DNA from: Malaya genurostris
Lineage: Eukaryota > Arthropoda > Insecta > Diptera > Culicidae
Reading direction: 5' to 3'
NCBI RefSeq assembly: GCF_030247185.1
Contig: NC_080572.1
Location: 231,943,336-232,007,335 of the forward strand
Length of the DNA stretch: 64,000 nucleotides
Under the pieces are notes generated by a model that was not told the origin of the DNA, searched no databases, and worked only from the letters and a program-made list of their open reading frames with translations. Within the stretch, counting starts at the first letter, position 1. The number at the start of each line of letters is the position of its first letter. Shown here piece after piece: positions 1 to 10,604 of this stretch. Both the position numbers and the translations under genes were made by a program.

Positions 1-1745
1 CAGATCACGCGTGAATCGTGTCTTGTGTCATTGTCAAACTTGTTCAGTTTTGTCTCTAATTTAGTCATGAATCGACTCACAACGTCAAACATTTGGTGAA
101 TGGGCGCAGGCAAAGTTGGAGGAAGATCCACTTTTTCATCGAACAATTATGTACACCGACGAAATTCATTTCTGATTGAATGGATACAGTCAACAAGCAA
201 GATGGCCGCATCTGGAGTGAAGATCAGCCAAAAGCGTTGCAAGAGCTACCAATGCATCCAATGTGTGATTTAAAGCCTTTGGACTATTTCTTGTGGGGCC
301 ATGTTAAGGCTCATGTTTACAAGTATAAACCAGCAACGATTGACACACTGCACAGTGGTTCAAAAGCGCAATTTCACGCTCCTAATTGATAACTCATAGG
401 ATCGTGGTTTTTGAGGTACAGTATCTTCAGCAAAGTTGCTCAGAATGATAGACGCCATCTTTTGGCAAATTTTATTCATGTGATTAATTCCTCTAGAAGG
501 GAGACATTTTATTTTAGCTCAGGGCCAACATAGGGGCTAATTACTTCGACAAAGTTGTGCAGAAAGTTATTTCAAACAACTTTGCTGAAGGTACTATTCC
601 CGTAACTTGAGTGTAATTCAAGATATAATGTATTTTCTGAAAAGGGTGTCCAAAAACCAGTTTTTGTAAGAAAACATATATATTTTCAATTTATATGAGT
701 TTTTCATATTATACAAAGTTTTTCATCTTTAAAAACTACACAACTTTCTCGAACATACTATGCTGCTATCATTTCAGTTTAATGAAATATAGCAATTTTT
801 CATGTTTTTTTTAAATAAAATTCTAACTTGTCTATTATCAAAAGGCGCAGGAAGGTGCAGATGAGACTACTTACATATTAAACTACTTCATAAGAGCTTT
901 CAAACCGTGGTTGAATTACTCGTCTGCGATCGTCTGCAGGCGAGATATGTTCTTTTCAAATATCCTTGTCCTTGACATTTTCAATGATAAGGTTCATTGT
1001 ATTTCAGATCAGATTTCAGTATATATTCATTACTATGGTACTTGCCACAAAATATTATTTTTTTGTGCACATTGAAGTCTATAAATTGAATAGTTTAGTA
1101 ACTGTTTTGTCACGACTTTTAAAAAAGTCATCATCAAATCGAATTAAGTTATGTCATTTTCTGGTAGAGAAAAGTATGATCAAAACTCATGTTTCAGTTA
1201 TTTGTAGAATATGTTGTAGAAACTTTGTATAATATGAAAAACTCATATAAATTGAAAATATATATGTTTTCTTACAAAAACTGGGTTTGAACACCCTTTT
1301 CAGAAAATACATTATATCTTGAATTACACTCAAGTTACGGGAATAGTACCTTTAGCAAAGTTGTTTGAAATAACTTTCTGCACAACTTTGTCGAAGTAAC
1401 TTAGCCCCTATGTTGGCCCTGAGCTAAAATAAAATGTTTATCTCACTTTTAGGGGGATTAATCACATGAATAAAATTTGCCAAAAGATGGCGTCTATCAT
1501 TCTAAGCAACTTTGCTGAAGATACTGTACCTCAAAAACCACGATCCTATGAGTTATCAATTAAGAGCGTGAAATTGCGCTTTTGAACCACTGTGCACTGG
1601 AAGCCAATATTGAAGTATTTATTCGTGAAATACCAGCCAATATGTTGGAGAGTGTGTGCCAAAATTGGACTTTTCGCATGGGTTATCTAAAGCGGAGTCG
1701 TGGCCAACATTTGCATGAAATCATCTTCAAACAATAAATTATATT
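1..1745 (+). pseudogene. Tc1/mariner-like transposon relic, split by a nested element
   Basis: The + strand from about 180 to 350 encodes the C-terminal part of a mariner-type transposase: a DLKPLDYFLWGHVKAHVY stretch followed by KPATID, matching the D-x-x-PLD-x-FLWG block of this family. The frame stops at the insertion at 351 and resumes at 1595 with residues continuing to HEIIFKQ and a TAA near 1735, so the two halves read as one protein once the nested element is removed. Bases 1-65 resemble the 5' end of the element: a related copy at 32230-32427 carries the same sequence in reverse complement. The N-terminal half is broken (stop near 178), so the gene is dead. Family assignment is from motif recognition. 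Confidence 0.7.
351..1594. mobile_element. 1.24 kb long-terminal-inverted-repeat element inserted in the mariner relic
   Basis: The element starts with CACAGTGGTTCAAAAGCGC and ends with its reverse complement. The arms, about 370 bp each (351-722 and about 1219-1594), stay alignable with few mismatches. It is flanked by the 5-bp direct repeat CACTG (346-350 and 1595-1599), and removing it restores the mariner transposase frame. The roughly 500-bp centre carries no recognisable transposase; the 88-residue frame at 966-1232 looks like chance. It is a non-autonomous DNA element whose superfamily is not determined. Confidence 0.75.
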
Positions 1746-2819
1746 AATTGTTTTATCGATTCCTATAAAGATTTCATGAATGTTCTCAAACTTTTTGTGT
1801 TTCATTTTTTAAAATCAAATCTTTTACCTCTTAAAAAATCACCCTTTACAAATGTGTGCCCAGAATATTATGGAGCGGATATTACTCCAAGCGGAATCGG
1901 CTGGCTATCGGCACGATCCCCTACGATTTTCACGAAACTTTGTATGTGTGATCGGTATGGCAAATAAAATATTTTTCACTGGTCTAGAGATTTTTTCACT
2001 CAAGACTCATGTTTTAAAAGGCCGCTTTTATTTTGAAACAATTATATATCGAAATCTATAGCTACAAGAAAAATTTTATCTAGGAAGAAGTTGTAAGCAA
2101 TCGATTGAACTTTCTATAAATATTTGCAATTCCGTTTTTTCAAAAACAATCTAAAATAAAATTAATTTTTCAAAATTCTTAGTTCCACCGTAAAATTTTA
2201 TTACATTTTATACCACAAAAATTGTAAGTTACAAGGAAACTAACGAATGTTTAAAAAAGTTGAAGAGGGGTCGTTAACAAAAATTTTCGAAGTATTTTTT
2301 TCCGAAAAACTATGTTTTCATAGGAATAAATGTGTGTGAGTAATGGAATATTATTCTTCAAGCTGCGCTCGATGGAAAAGTTCATAGAGAGCTACTTCCC
2401 AAATGCAGTCATTTTCGATATAAATTGGGAAACAAAATCGAGATAATTAATATTGCACGAGAATACGCCTTTATTATAAATTAGTTTGGGTTCTATATCG
2501 TCAAACTTATTATTTTTGGAATCCTTATTAAATTTAGAAAAAAATATTGTTTGACATCAAGATCAAGCAGTTGTTTCTCGAGACATTTTGAAAACATAAT
2601 CGAATAAGATGCGGTGCGGTGCCTAAATGTTGCTCTCAAAAAGTCTAATTTTAATGTGTACCAAACAACTTATAATAAAGTAATTGGTCGAAACAGTTCA
2701 TTTGAGTGATAGTGTAGCTGTGCCAAGTGTGTTTTGATTAGTGAAAAGTGTTAAAAGTGTTATTTATTGAATAATGTTGATTGCGAATTTACCGCCCAAA
2801 ATAAACGACGTCAACCTAG
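1746..2819. other. Unclassified AT-rich DNA
   Basis: I see no convincing gene. Short overlapping frames at 1776-2061 have no recognisable motif. The stretch is probably old repeat debris or intergenic sequence. Confidence 0.4.
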
Positions 2820-3329
2820 GTACGCCAGTGCATTCGACTCAGATCGGCGAGATCGGAAAATGTCTGTGTGTCTGCACGTGTGTGTGCACTCTTCGAAGAT
2901 ATTTATACGCGATCAATTTTCTCAGAGATGGCTGAATCGATTTTAACATACTTATGCTCGTTTGAAAGCTACTGTCGAGCCATTGATCAAGTTCAAAGAT
3001 CAAATGGCTGTGACTTTTGGTTCCGGAGATATAATGGTATAAGTGACGTAACCGACAAAACACGTTGTTTTTTACCGCTCTAATGTATATAAGGGGCCCA
3101 ATATTTTGGGATCACCTCTAATTTCGTAAAGGGCTATTGTTCAAAAGTTTAAGCACCTCGAAAAAAGTCCTCATGCAAAATTTGAGCTAAATCGGACATG
3201 GGTAAGGGATGCTGCCCAGCGTTTAAAGTTTGAAAATTTTCGATCTCGAAAAAGCACCATAGGGGGAAGTACATGAAATTTCCGAAATCCAACATTTTTT
3301 TTATGCCAAAAATCTTAAAATTGCATGAA

Positions 3330-3587
3330 TTGGTCGTCAAATGGTGAGATAACTAAGTCCTCACAAGTCCCTATCTCATGCCTCCCCGAGCGTCTATGAT
3401 GACATTTGATCAATAGAACGGCGTCGACTGGGTGCTATCACCTTCTGCGTTAGTAGCAGAATGAGAGGGTGCGAAATGGCTTGTAGGTTGAAGCCCATCC
3501 TAAAGTGCAGTGTTTATCATAGTATATTACAACATATAATTCTGTTGTTTATTACATCATGTATTATTATTATTATTATTATTATTA

Positions 3588-3638
<51 letters not shown>

Positions 3639-4816
3639 GAAGAAGAGCGTAACTTACACTGCGACATTAACTGTTATATTGTATCATAGCATATAATTTC
3701 ACATATTATCGGCTTACACTATTTTATGTTATTATATACTATGTTGTATGGTATTATACTGCATTGCATTATATCATATTATATGGTATTATATTATAAT
3801 ATATTATATTATATTGTATTCTATTATATTATGTTATATTGTATTGCATTATGTTGTATTATATTATATTATATTATATTATATTATATTATATTATAGG
3901 GTTTATTATGAGTAGTACTACGTACCTCTGCGCAAAATATAAATTTGTTTTCCTTATAAGTTATCATTTTTAAAGTAAATTTTAACTAAAGATCAAGGTC
4001 ATCACAAGGTGAGCTTGGTCCTCACTGGTTCCTGTTGTGTTTTATTCATTCTATTATTTATTATATAATTCATTGTACTATATTATGTTGTTTTTTTTAT
4101 TATTTTCATTATTATATTTATTGTTAGTATTATTAATTTGTCATCAATAATAATAACGTATATTATTTTTATAGATGTGGATATTATTATTCTTATTAGA
4201 AGAGAAATATTCTACTTCCTGCAGTACTGCGAAGATAGAAGAGCATAACTGACACTCTACAGTAACTGTTATTTTATATATTGATTTATAATATATTATA
4301 TTGTATGACATTGTATTATATTATATTACTGTACCATACGATTTTGCACCGTTTTATACTATATTGTGTTTTATTGTATTATACTGCCGGAAATTATATT
4401 AAAGTGTATTATGTTACATTATATAATACTATGCTCAAGTACATTGTAAGGGAAGAGGGATGGGAGTGCATCAGGGTATCTTACAAGTGAATGACTGGAT
4501 GAAGGAGTGAAATGTCAACCCGATTCACAGGGGAAAGCTGTGTGTTTTCCCCAGAAGGTCTGAAATGAGTAAGACGCACCCTTCTAACAAACAAACCATC
4601 AGGCAGGTTTAAGCTGGTACAGCGAATTCTTTTATTATATGGCCGGATGTTATTGCTGGAAGGCGCCGGGTCCTCAAAGTCCATTTTGGCCTTCTTAACA
4701 GCAGTAATATGAAAGTTATCTGATAATCAAATTCGGATCTACTGTAAGTCTACCTGCATCCACTGGTAATGCCTTGAACTGATGGTGGCTTCACACATAC
4801 ATACATACATACATAC
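3330..4816 (+). mobile_element. Non-LTR (possibly RTE-like) non-coding insertion with 21-bp TSD
   Basis: Identical 21-bp sequences (3309-3329 and 4817-4837, core ATCTTAAAATTGCATG) flank the segment, a clear target-site duplication. The right end is a simple (ACAT)n tail following a GGTGGCTTCACAC motif, as expected for 3' tails of RTE-type retroelements and the SINEs they mobilise. No reverse transcriptase is present. Internal ATT and TAT expansions occupy 3563-3640 and about 3680-3900, and a block (AGAAGAGC-TAAC-ACACT) occurs twice, near 3641 and 4237, suggesting internal duplication. The clade is inferred only from the tail. Confidence 0.65.
3563..3642. repeat. (ATT)n microsatellite
   Basis: About 80 bp of nearly pure ATT with a few interruptions, followed by degenerate TAT-rich sequence to about 3900. 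It lies inside the TSD-flanked insertion. Confidence 0.95.
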
Positions 4817-5160
4817 AAAATCTTAAAATTGCATGAAACGTCGAAATTTAGTGTTATCTCAAAAAAAATTTTTTTTTGAAAAAATCGATTTTCTGGGAAT
4901 TAGAAAAATTTTGAAAGTGCCAGAAAGTCGATTAAAACAATTTTTTTTTAGATGACACTAAATCTCGACGTTTCATACAATTCTAAGACTTTTGGCATCA
5001 ACAATTTTTTTTCGATTTCGAAAATTTCAATCTGAATCAATTGGTGTTAAAACTAGTATCCGAAATTATTTAATAAAAGTATGAAATATATTTTATTGAG
5101 ACTGTTATGAAAGAAGAGAAAGGCATTATCACACCACTAGGTGGATTAAGAAGGGTTTTA

Positions 5161-6240
5161 TTTTATTTTTTCAGTAGTGGTGTGTCATTATTGTTTACAA
5201 CAATGCGAATAGGAGCAGTAGGATACTGGTGAGATCGTTCCTTAGAGATATTACACATTTTTCTTATTTACAATGTCTTATAATATTTCTGACAACCAAA
5301 AATCGAGTTAGACTAAACTCCGTCGATTATTCGGGGAACGTTTGATCAATGGATCTATTTTTCTTCAGGTTATACGCTAAGTTTAAGACGCGTGCGTGAT
5401 TTGGCCGTGCAAATATTTCTTGCAACCATGTATAACTAGGACGTATGTAAATATAGTTTAGACTGCGAGAAGAATTCATTTGGTATTTTTTTATTTTGGT
5501 TATCGAGTAGAAATCGACATTACTTCGTATCGTATAAGGCGTTGTTGTCCGATTGATGATGATCGAGTGATATCTTACTAGTATTACAGCTGTCTATTGA
5601 AAAAAGAAACAGGACACTATGAAATAAATGTATGTATTGATAGCGAACCTCAAGAAGAAATTTCTTATTTGAGTAGAAAGCACATATTATTACGAAACGC
5701 GATAAAATTGCAACATATTTTCAATAGCCGGCTACGCAAAGCAATAAACATATGATAATATTTTTCGGAAATTTACCAACAAACAACTCCATCCTCTGCA
5801 ATTACAGAGGATTCCTCGGTTTCTAGTAGCAACATGCATTGAACTAACAATCCTTCCTTCCCAAGTAGATCTGCATTCGGACGTGGTCAGCGTTGATATT
5901 GATCAGCATACACTAAGTGCTATTCTCAAGCAAGTTGTTTCAGAGAAACATTTTGCAAGATTAATTTGTTCTGATCAATAACGGAGTAGCAGCACACGGT
6001 CGGTTTCTAATGCTAATGCTAATATTATGCAATCATAATCGAAGAAAACTCACAGGTTCAACAACGAAGTAACTGTCATATTAAAGAAAATATTTACTCT
6101 TAGATATCAAGTTCACGTTTTAAAAATTAGGTTATCGCGGTCTTCTTGTTTTCTTCTGGTATAAATGATTACCTACACTCAACTATAAAAGAGCATTTTT
6201 AAAATACAAAGCGTCAATGTAAAAACTACCATCAAAACAC
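5161..6240. other. Unclassified AT-rich DNA
   Basis: No reading frame or repeat structure that I recognise. A short block of unrelated sequence leads into the decayed transposon-like region that follows. Confidence 0.35.
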
Positions 6241-6282
6241 TATAGTATTCGGTGAGTGTGATTCAATGATGAAAAAGTATAA

Positions 6283-6860
6283 TTGCCGCAGACTTTTCGC
6301 AATAAAGAAAAACCTTGTTCATCTAAGCATCGTAAAGTAATAGTATGGTTGAACACTTTGCTTCCAAGCAGTGGACAACTATATACTGTAAATACTACAA
6401 TGCATATTTGCGACTCATGTCAATTATATTCATATCGACCTGTGTCTGTTGAAAGTTACAGCAACAACGGCAACGATATGCCAGATACATCGAAATATGA
6501 TTTAGAGAAATACCATCAGCAGCTTCACTCGTCTCAGCATCCTCCCAACACAGTGATCTAGCGGATGGTTCGAGGAATCAAAATGTTGAGGTATGTAATA
6601 AAGGTACTTCTGGAAATGATGTATCTCCTTTATCAGTTAGAGAGCTCAGGTCAGACAACTATCGTCCAGCAAAGTATTTCAAAATCGTTGAAGGCATCAG
6701 GAAACAACTATTCGATCATCTACCACAAAACTGAATCTGAATGTTAATCTGAAGAAGTTTATACAGTGAAAGCTAAGGCTGCAGCATTCGACGAAATCAT
6801 TAATAAATTAAAAGCGAAATATATCGAACCAGATTGCTCAAAAGAGTGTTACCTTCAAAT
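6283..6860 (+). pseudogene. Degenerate coding-like remnant, possibly the N-terminal part of a transposon protein
   Basis: A 92-residue frame (6283-6561) with a CDSC pair is followed, after frameshifts, by coding-like sequence: NYRPAKYFKIVEGIRKQLFD near 6660-6720, then AAFDEIINKLKAKY near 6782. The second part resembles the charged region preceding the transposase core in the arthropod cc8K15.2-like transposon proteins, as far as I remember them. With the fragment at 8052-8312 it could be one decayed gene interrupted by repeats. The first frame is not recognised. Several stops and frameshifts make it non-functional. Confidence 0.3.
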
Positions 6861-7251
6861 TGATTGAAAGGCGCCTTTGGAAGGATTACTGTGTTATTCA
6901 CCGGTAAGAACCAGGAATAGATTACTTTGTAGCATATTTAACAGAAAAAAAGTGTTGCGAAAAAATCAAAATTTCGAAAAAAAATTTTGAAAGTGATTTT
7001 TAGACAAAAAAAATTATCGATTGGAACTCACTGCAGAAAAGTTCAGTACTGATTTTTTGACAACGCGATTCTCACTGAAGCTGATTTTGCATGGCAAAAA
7101 ATCAGTTGTGAAAAGTTCACTAGCGAACAATCTGCTCGATGATGTTTAAGAAAAAAGTTCTAACATTGAATATATCTGATATGATTCTCGAACAGAAGAT
7201 TTTGGGAAATGAATTTTCATAGCCGTTGTATCTCAACCGGTTGCAGAATAC

Positions 7252-7275
7252 ATGATGATGATGATGATGATGATG
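7252..7275. repeat. (ATG)8 microsatellite
   Basis: Eight uninterrupted ATG units. Confidence 0.95.
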
Positions 7276-7531
7276 GCACTACATCAATAATAAAAGCAGC
7301 AGGTGCTGTGATTAATAATAGTTGTAATGATGATAAAAACAATCACAAAGCATGTTATGCAGCTGATCAAAAATATTTGCCATGCTATGCTATATAGCTT
7401 GAATAACGTACGCAGAAGTAACAGGAGCGCAGACTACCGCTATGACAATTCAAACGCGCCATTTAAACACTGCGCCTACTGTGTGTTCGAGACTTACTGA
7501 CGATGCTGTGCTCCTGTTACTTCTATAAATC
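7270..7531. repeat. Dispersed repeat with terminal hairpin; inverted relative near 52.06-52.24 kb
   Basis: The stretch 7270-7445 matches, in reverse complement and imperfectly, sequence at about 52058-52240; both have the AAGTAACA-GAGCGCAG block and an AT-rich core. At 7414-7428 the 15-mer AGAAGTAACAGGAGC is exactly complementary to 7510-7524, giving a stem around an 81-nt loop. The loop motif ATTCAAACGCGCCAT recurs in reverse complement near 17320. It is probably the end of a non-autonomous transposon; the boundaries are not defined. Confidence 0.45.
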
Positions 7532-8051
7532 AAATTCATGCTAAATAGCATTTCATTGGGTTTAATCTAAATAGTGCAGTGTAATCAGCCAGCTGTAATG
7601 AAAAAAGCCTTTCGTCGCTATAAACACCTTCTGGAATGTAGCAAAAATATGTCTATTCATATAAACCACCCTACGTGCATCGAAAATAATGCAGTCATTT
7701 TTTCTCAGTTACAGCTCAGTTGCAAATTTTTTCAATAGAGATTTTTTTATTGAAGAAAATATAATAACTAAATCTTGCACGAATCATTTTGATGTCGAAC
7801 TGAGCCGAAGAGGAAATTTAGCATCGAAGTATCATCGGAGACTCTTCTCACTTTAGATTAACTCTTTAGCGATATTTTTTGAGTGAAAATTCGTCATCAA
7901 GTCTCGCTGACACAAAAAATCACTGTTGTGATCTTCGATGTTCAGATTTTTGTGGATGCTTGTTTCATGAACGTAAATCTCGGAAGTGATTTTTTCACTC
8001 ACTGAGTATTTTAAGAAAATCTCTTGAATTAGATTTTTCCCGAGTGATATA

Positions 8052-8312
8052 GTGAAACGAACTTTTTCTGATCATGATTTTTCCAACACTGTTCCTGACT
8101 ATATAAAACAACAATCTCAACTTTTGAAAGACATAAAATCTTCATTAACTGAAGTAGAAGTAACTATAATTTGTGATTTTTCTGAGAACTATTCATTCGT
8201 TCTTCAAGATGCTGTTCAAAGTCATCATTGGAACAATGTTCAAGCAACAATTCATCCATTTGTAATATATTATAAAGAATCAGGTACGATTAAAATTTTA
8301 GTTTTGTTATAA
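8052..8312 (+). pseudogene. Transposase-like core fragment (cc8K15.2-like family?)
   Basis: An 86-residue frame contains VEVTIICDFSENYSFVLQD, then VQSHHWNNVQATIHPFVIYY. I associate this arrangement with the start of the DDE-like core of an uncharacterised arthropod/cnidarian transposon protein family (cc8K15.2-like): an acidic residue in (V/M)DF-x-ENY, then HWNN and HPxVxYY. The frame stops shortly after, so the rest of the core is lost. No terminal repeats were found around it. The assignment is from memory of the motif order and needs a search. Confidence 0.4.
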
Positions 8313-8339
8313 TATCAGAAGTCTTGAATCTTGAAGTGC

Positions 8340-8790
8340 AAGTTTTCATTTAAATATTGTTAAAGTTTTTGCCTTTCTCATATAGAAAGCTATATGAAAC
8401 TTGAAAGAAAGGCCAAGTGTCATATACCATTCGACTCAGTTCGTCAAACTAAGCAATGTATGTGTGTGTATGTGTAAAATAATCTCACAAGGTATTCTCG
8501 GAGATGGCTGAGCCGATTTGCACAAACTTAGATTCAAATGTAAGGTCAGAATGCTTTGATTTCGTCCGGATCCAAACTCTGGTTCCGGAATTAAAGGGTA
8601 AAGTGTGTTGAAAAATTTTACACCGTCACTTAAGGCGGCGAAACGAAAAACGTAATTTTTTTTCTTATCTAGCCTCAAAACTGCCATTATGAGTAGGTAA
8701 CCAAACGAACCGATTCCGACCTTAACTAAAACAATTGCTACCATCAAATGTTCCAATGGATATCTTCATAAATGTTAATAAGATTCAGGT
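8340..8790. repeat. Copy of the dispersed GGTTCCGGAA-type repeat
   Basis: It has the standard family order: TTTCTCATATAGAAAG, GTGTCATATACCATTCGACT, a TGTGTGTATGTGT run, GAGATGGCTGAGCCGATT, then CTCTGGTTCCGGAATTAAAG. Coding frames crossing it in either strand are incidental. Confidence 0.65.
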
Positions 8791-8929
8791 TCTCTTTGAA
8801 CCTTCATGATGAGACTATTACCCTTTTATCAAAAGCCTGAGTAACTCAGATACATATTTCCAGCGTAAAATTATTTTACCATGATTTTACATAAATTTTC
8901 CATATAGCATAACGGTCCAATACAATGCA

Positions 8930-9870
8930 GGCGGCGGCGCCTGGTCGCACATCATCTTTCCAGTCTAACCTGTCAGTCGGCTGCCGCCAACCATATCGCG
9001 GTTACCGCACATGTCGCCATATAACTCGCGCATGAAAGGGAAAAGAGGAAAAAAAGTATCATTAACATTCCACGAATGTTTGCCAAAAGATGATATACAT
9101 GTCTGCTCAAATATCCCTTTAATCCTAACACAAGCGGTTGCTTCCTTCCTGCACTTCCCGCAAGGACTGGTTTGCGCAACATCACCGATGAATGTCGGCG
9201 ATCTTATTACGAATTCATAAATCCAAAGCCCACCGAAAGAACAAGAAGCCGAAAGAGTTATACGTTCAACAATTTCGCTGAAATGCTTTTTCACGGTTTT
9301 TTTTTTGTGTTCGCTTCCACCCTCTATCCCTCGCTTGACTTCCATCGCGAGTGCATCGAAGTTCCTCACGAGTGTTATCCAGCCGCCGAAACCATTCAGT
9401 GTCTTCCTTCTTTGGCGCTTCGGTTCGTTTGCCGCGGGACCACCGCGCGCCAGCAAAGTGGAAAAAAATATCGAATGAATCGATGTCTTTAATGCATTTA
9501 TGAAAATCACTGATACCAATTTGCATATATATATTTATATACATCCCGAACACAAGGACCTTGAATGATTTTGATGCCCCATGCACGGGCATCATCAGCC
9601 CAAAGCGGTGGCCATACAGAGCAGCACCACAACGTGTACCAAGTCATCCGGCGCTCTTTGAGTAACTGATATGCACTTTGTAGCAATCGGCGTCCTCGGT
9701 TTCGCTGGTAGGTTTTTCTCTTTTCTTCCTCAAAGACTGAAAAAGTCTTTGCAACCGCTTTTTCTTGCTTTTCTTCGGGTGACTAACGGCGCGAGGCAAT
9801 GGCTCTACGAGGGGCATTTTTTGGGTACGCTAACTGTAACGAGGAAATTGTCAACTAGTTTTGAAAGGAT
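8930..9870. other. GC-richer unique-looking island without a recognised gene
   Basis: The base composition is clearly less AT-rich than the flanks, and no transposon landmark is seen. Open frames on both strands overlap (a 184-residue minus frame at 8965-9519 and 106-residue frames on each strand). None shows a domain, a signal peptide or a credible splice structure, so I do not call a gene. Possible regulatory DNA or an unannotated exon. Confidence 0.35.
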
Positions 9871-10604
9871 GAAAATTGCATTGCAAAGTAAAGAATGTTT
9901 TATCCAAATTAAAGGAATTTACTTACAAATTGTTATCGAACTCACTGATAGATTTGTTTAAAAAATATCTTTACATTTGATTTTCACATAATCAGTAAAA
10001 ATTTTCAATAAAAATGCTGAAAAAATCCTTATCGAGTCCTAAAATTTAAATTTTTTTAACCATTATTGATTTTGATAAAGTTTTGTTTCAAGATAGGTGA
10101 TTAAGTTAAGTTAAGTAAAGACCAACCGATCGCACATTGTAAGATGGGCACAATCAAAGAAAAAAAAATCAAATGAATTTTATTTTTCGGTACGCCACTG
10201 ATTGGCAAGGAACATAATTATCGATGTTGGGACAAAATTTCATTCAAATAAAGATTGTAATTTTTTGTAATTTGACTTCAAATTTTTAAGATCGTTTTTT
10301 TTTTGTCAGTGTAAAATTCGATTAGTATTTTCATTAGAAAATCAGTCCTTTTCAAACGATAATCTAGATAAATTTTTGAAAAATGAGCAAACTCCGAATA
10401 CGATTTTGGGCGAAATTCGTCAGTTCAAATCCTACACTGAACAAAATCGGATTTAAAAAATTTATTATTATGTTATTATTTCCCTTCCAACCGCTCATGT
10501 ATTGTAAGGCGTGTAGCTTTAGAAAAAAATAGTTTTACCTAATACTTTTTCTTGACCATTTCTCATACTTTTTGCAAACATCGCGCATCCAGTGCTCTGG
10601 GCAT
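9871..10604. other. Unclassified AT-rich DNA
   Basis: Nothing recognisable apart from short A/T runs. Confidence 0.35.

Larger units (their letters stand above)
2820..5160. repeat. Dispersed mosquito-type repeat, interrupted by a retroelement
   Basis: The left part (2820-3090) carries the landmarks of a family recurring across the window: ATTCGACTCAG near the start, a TGTCTGTGTGT run, TCAGAGATGGCTGAATCGA, and GGTTCCGGAGAT. The right end (5105-5150) is the reverse complement of the family head, which reads TTAATCCACCTAGTGG and also occurs at 36031 and 50305. A short hairpin lies at 4838-4975, where GAAACGTCGAAATTTAGTGT pairs imperfectly with a later ACACTAAATCTCGACGTTTC. The 3330-4816 segment is a later insertion. 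No protein-coding capacity is apparent. Confidence 0.5.

Noticed and set aside
3461..3652. 63-codon frame with a long isoleucine run
   Set aside because: It is translation of the (ATT)n microsatellite.
8965..9519. 184-codon minus-strand frame
   Set aside because: No domain, no homology recognised, and overlapped by comparable frames on the other strand. GC-richer sequence simply has fewer stops.
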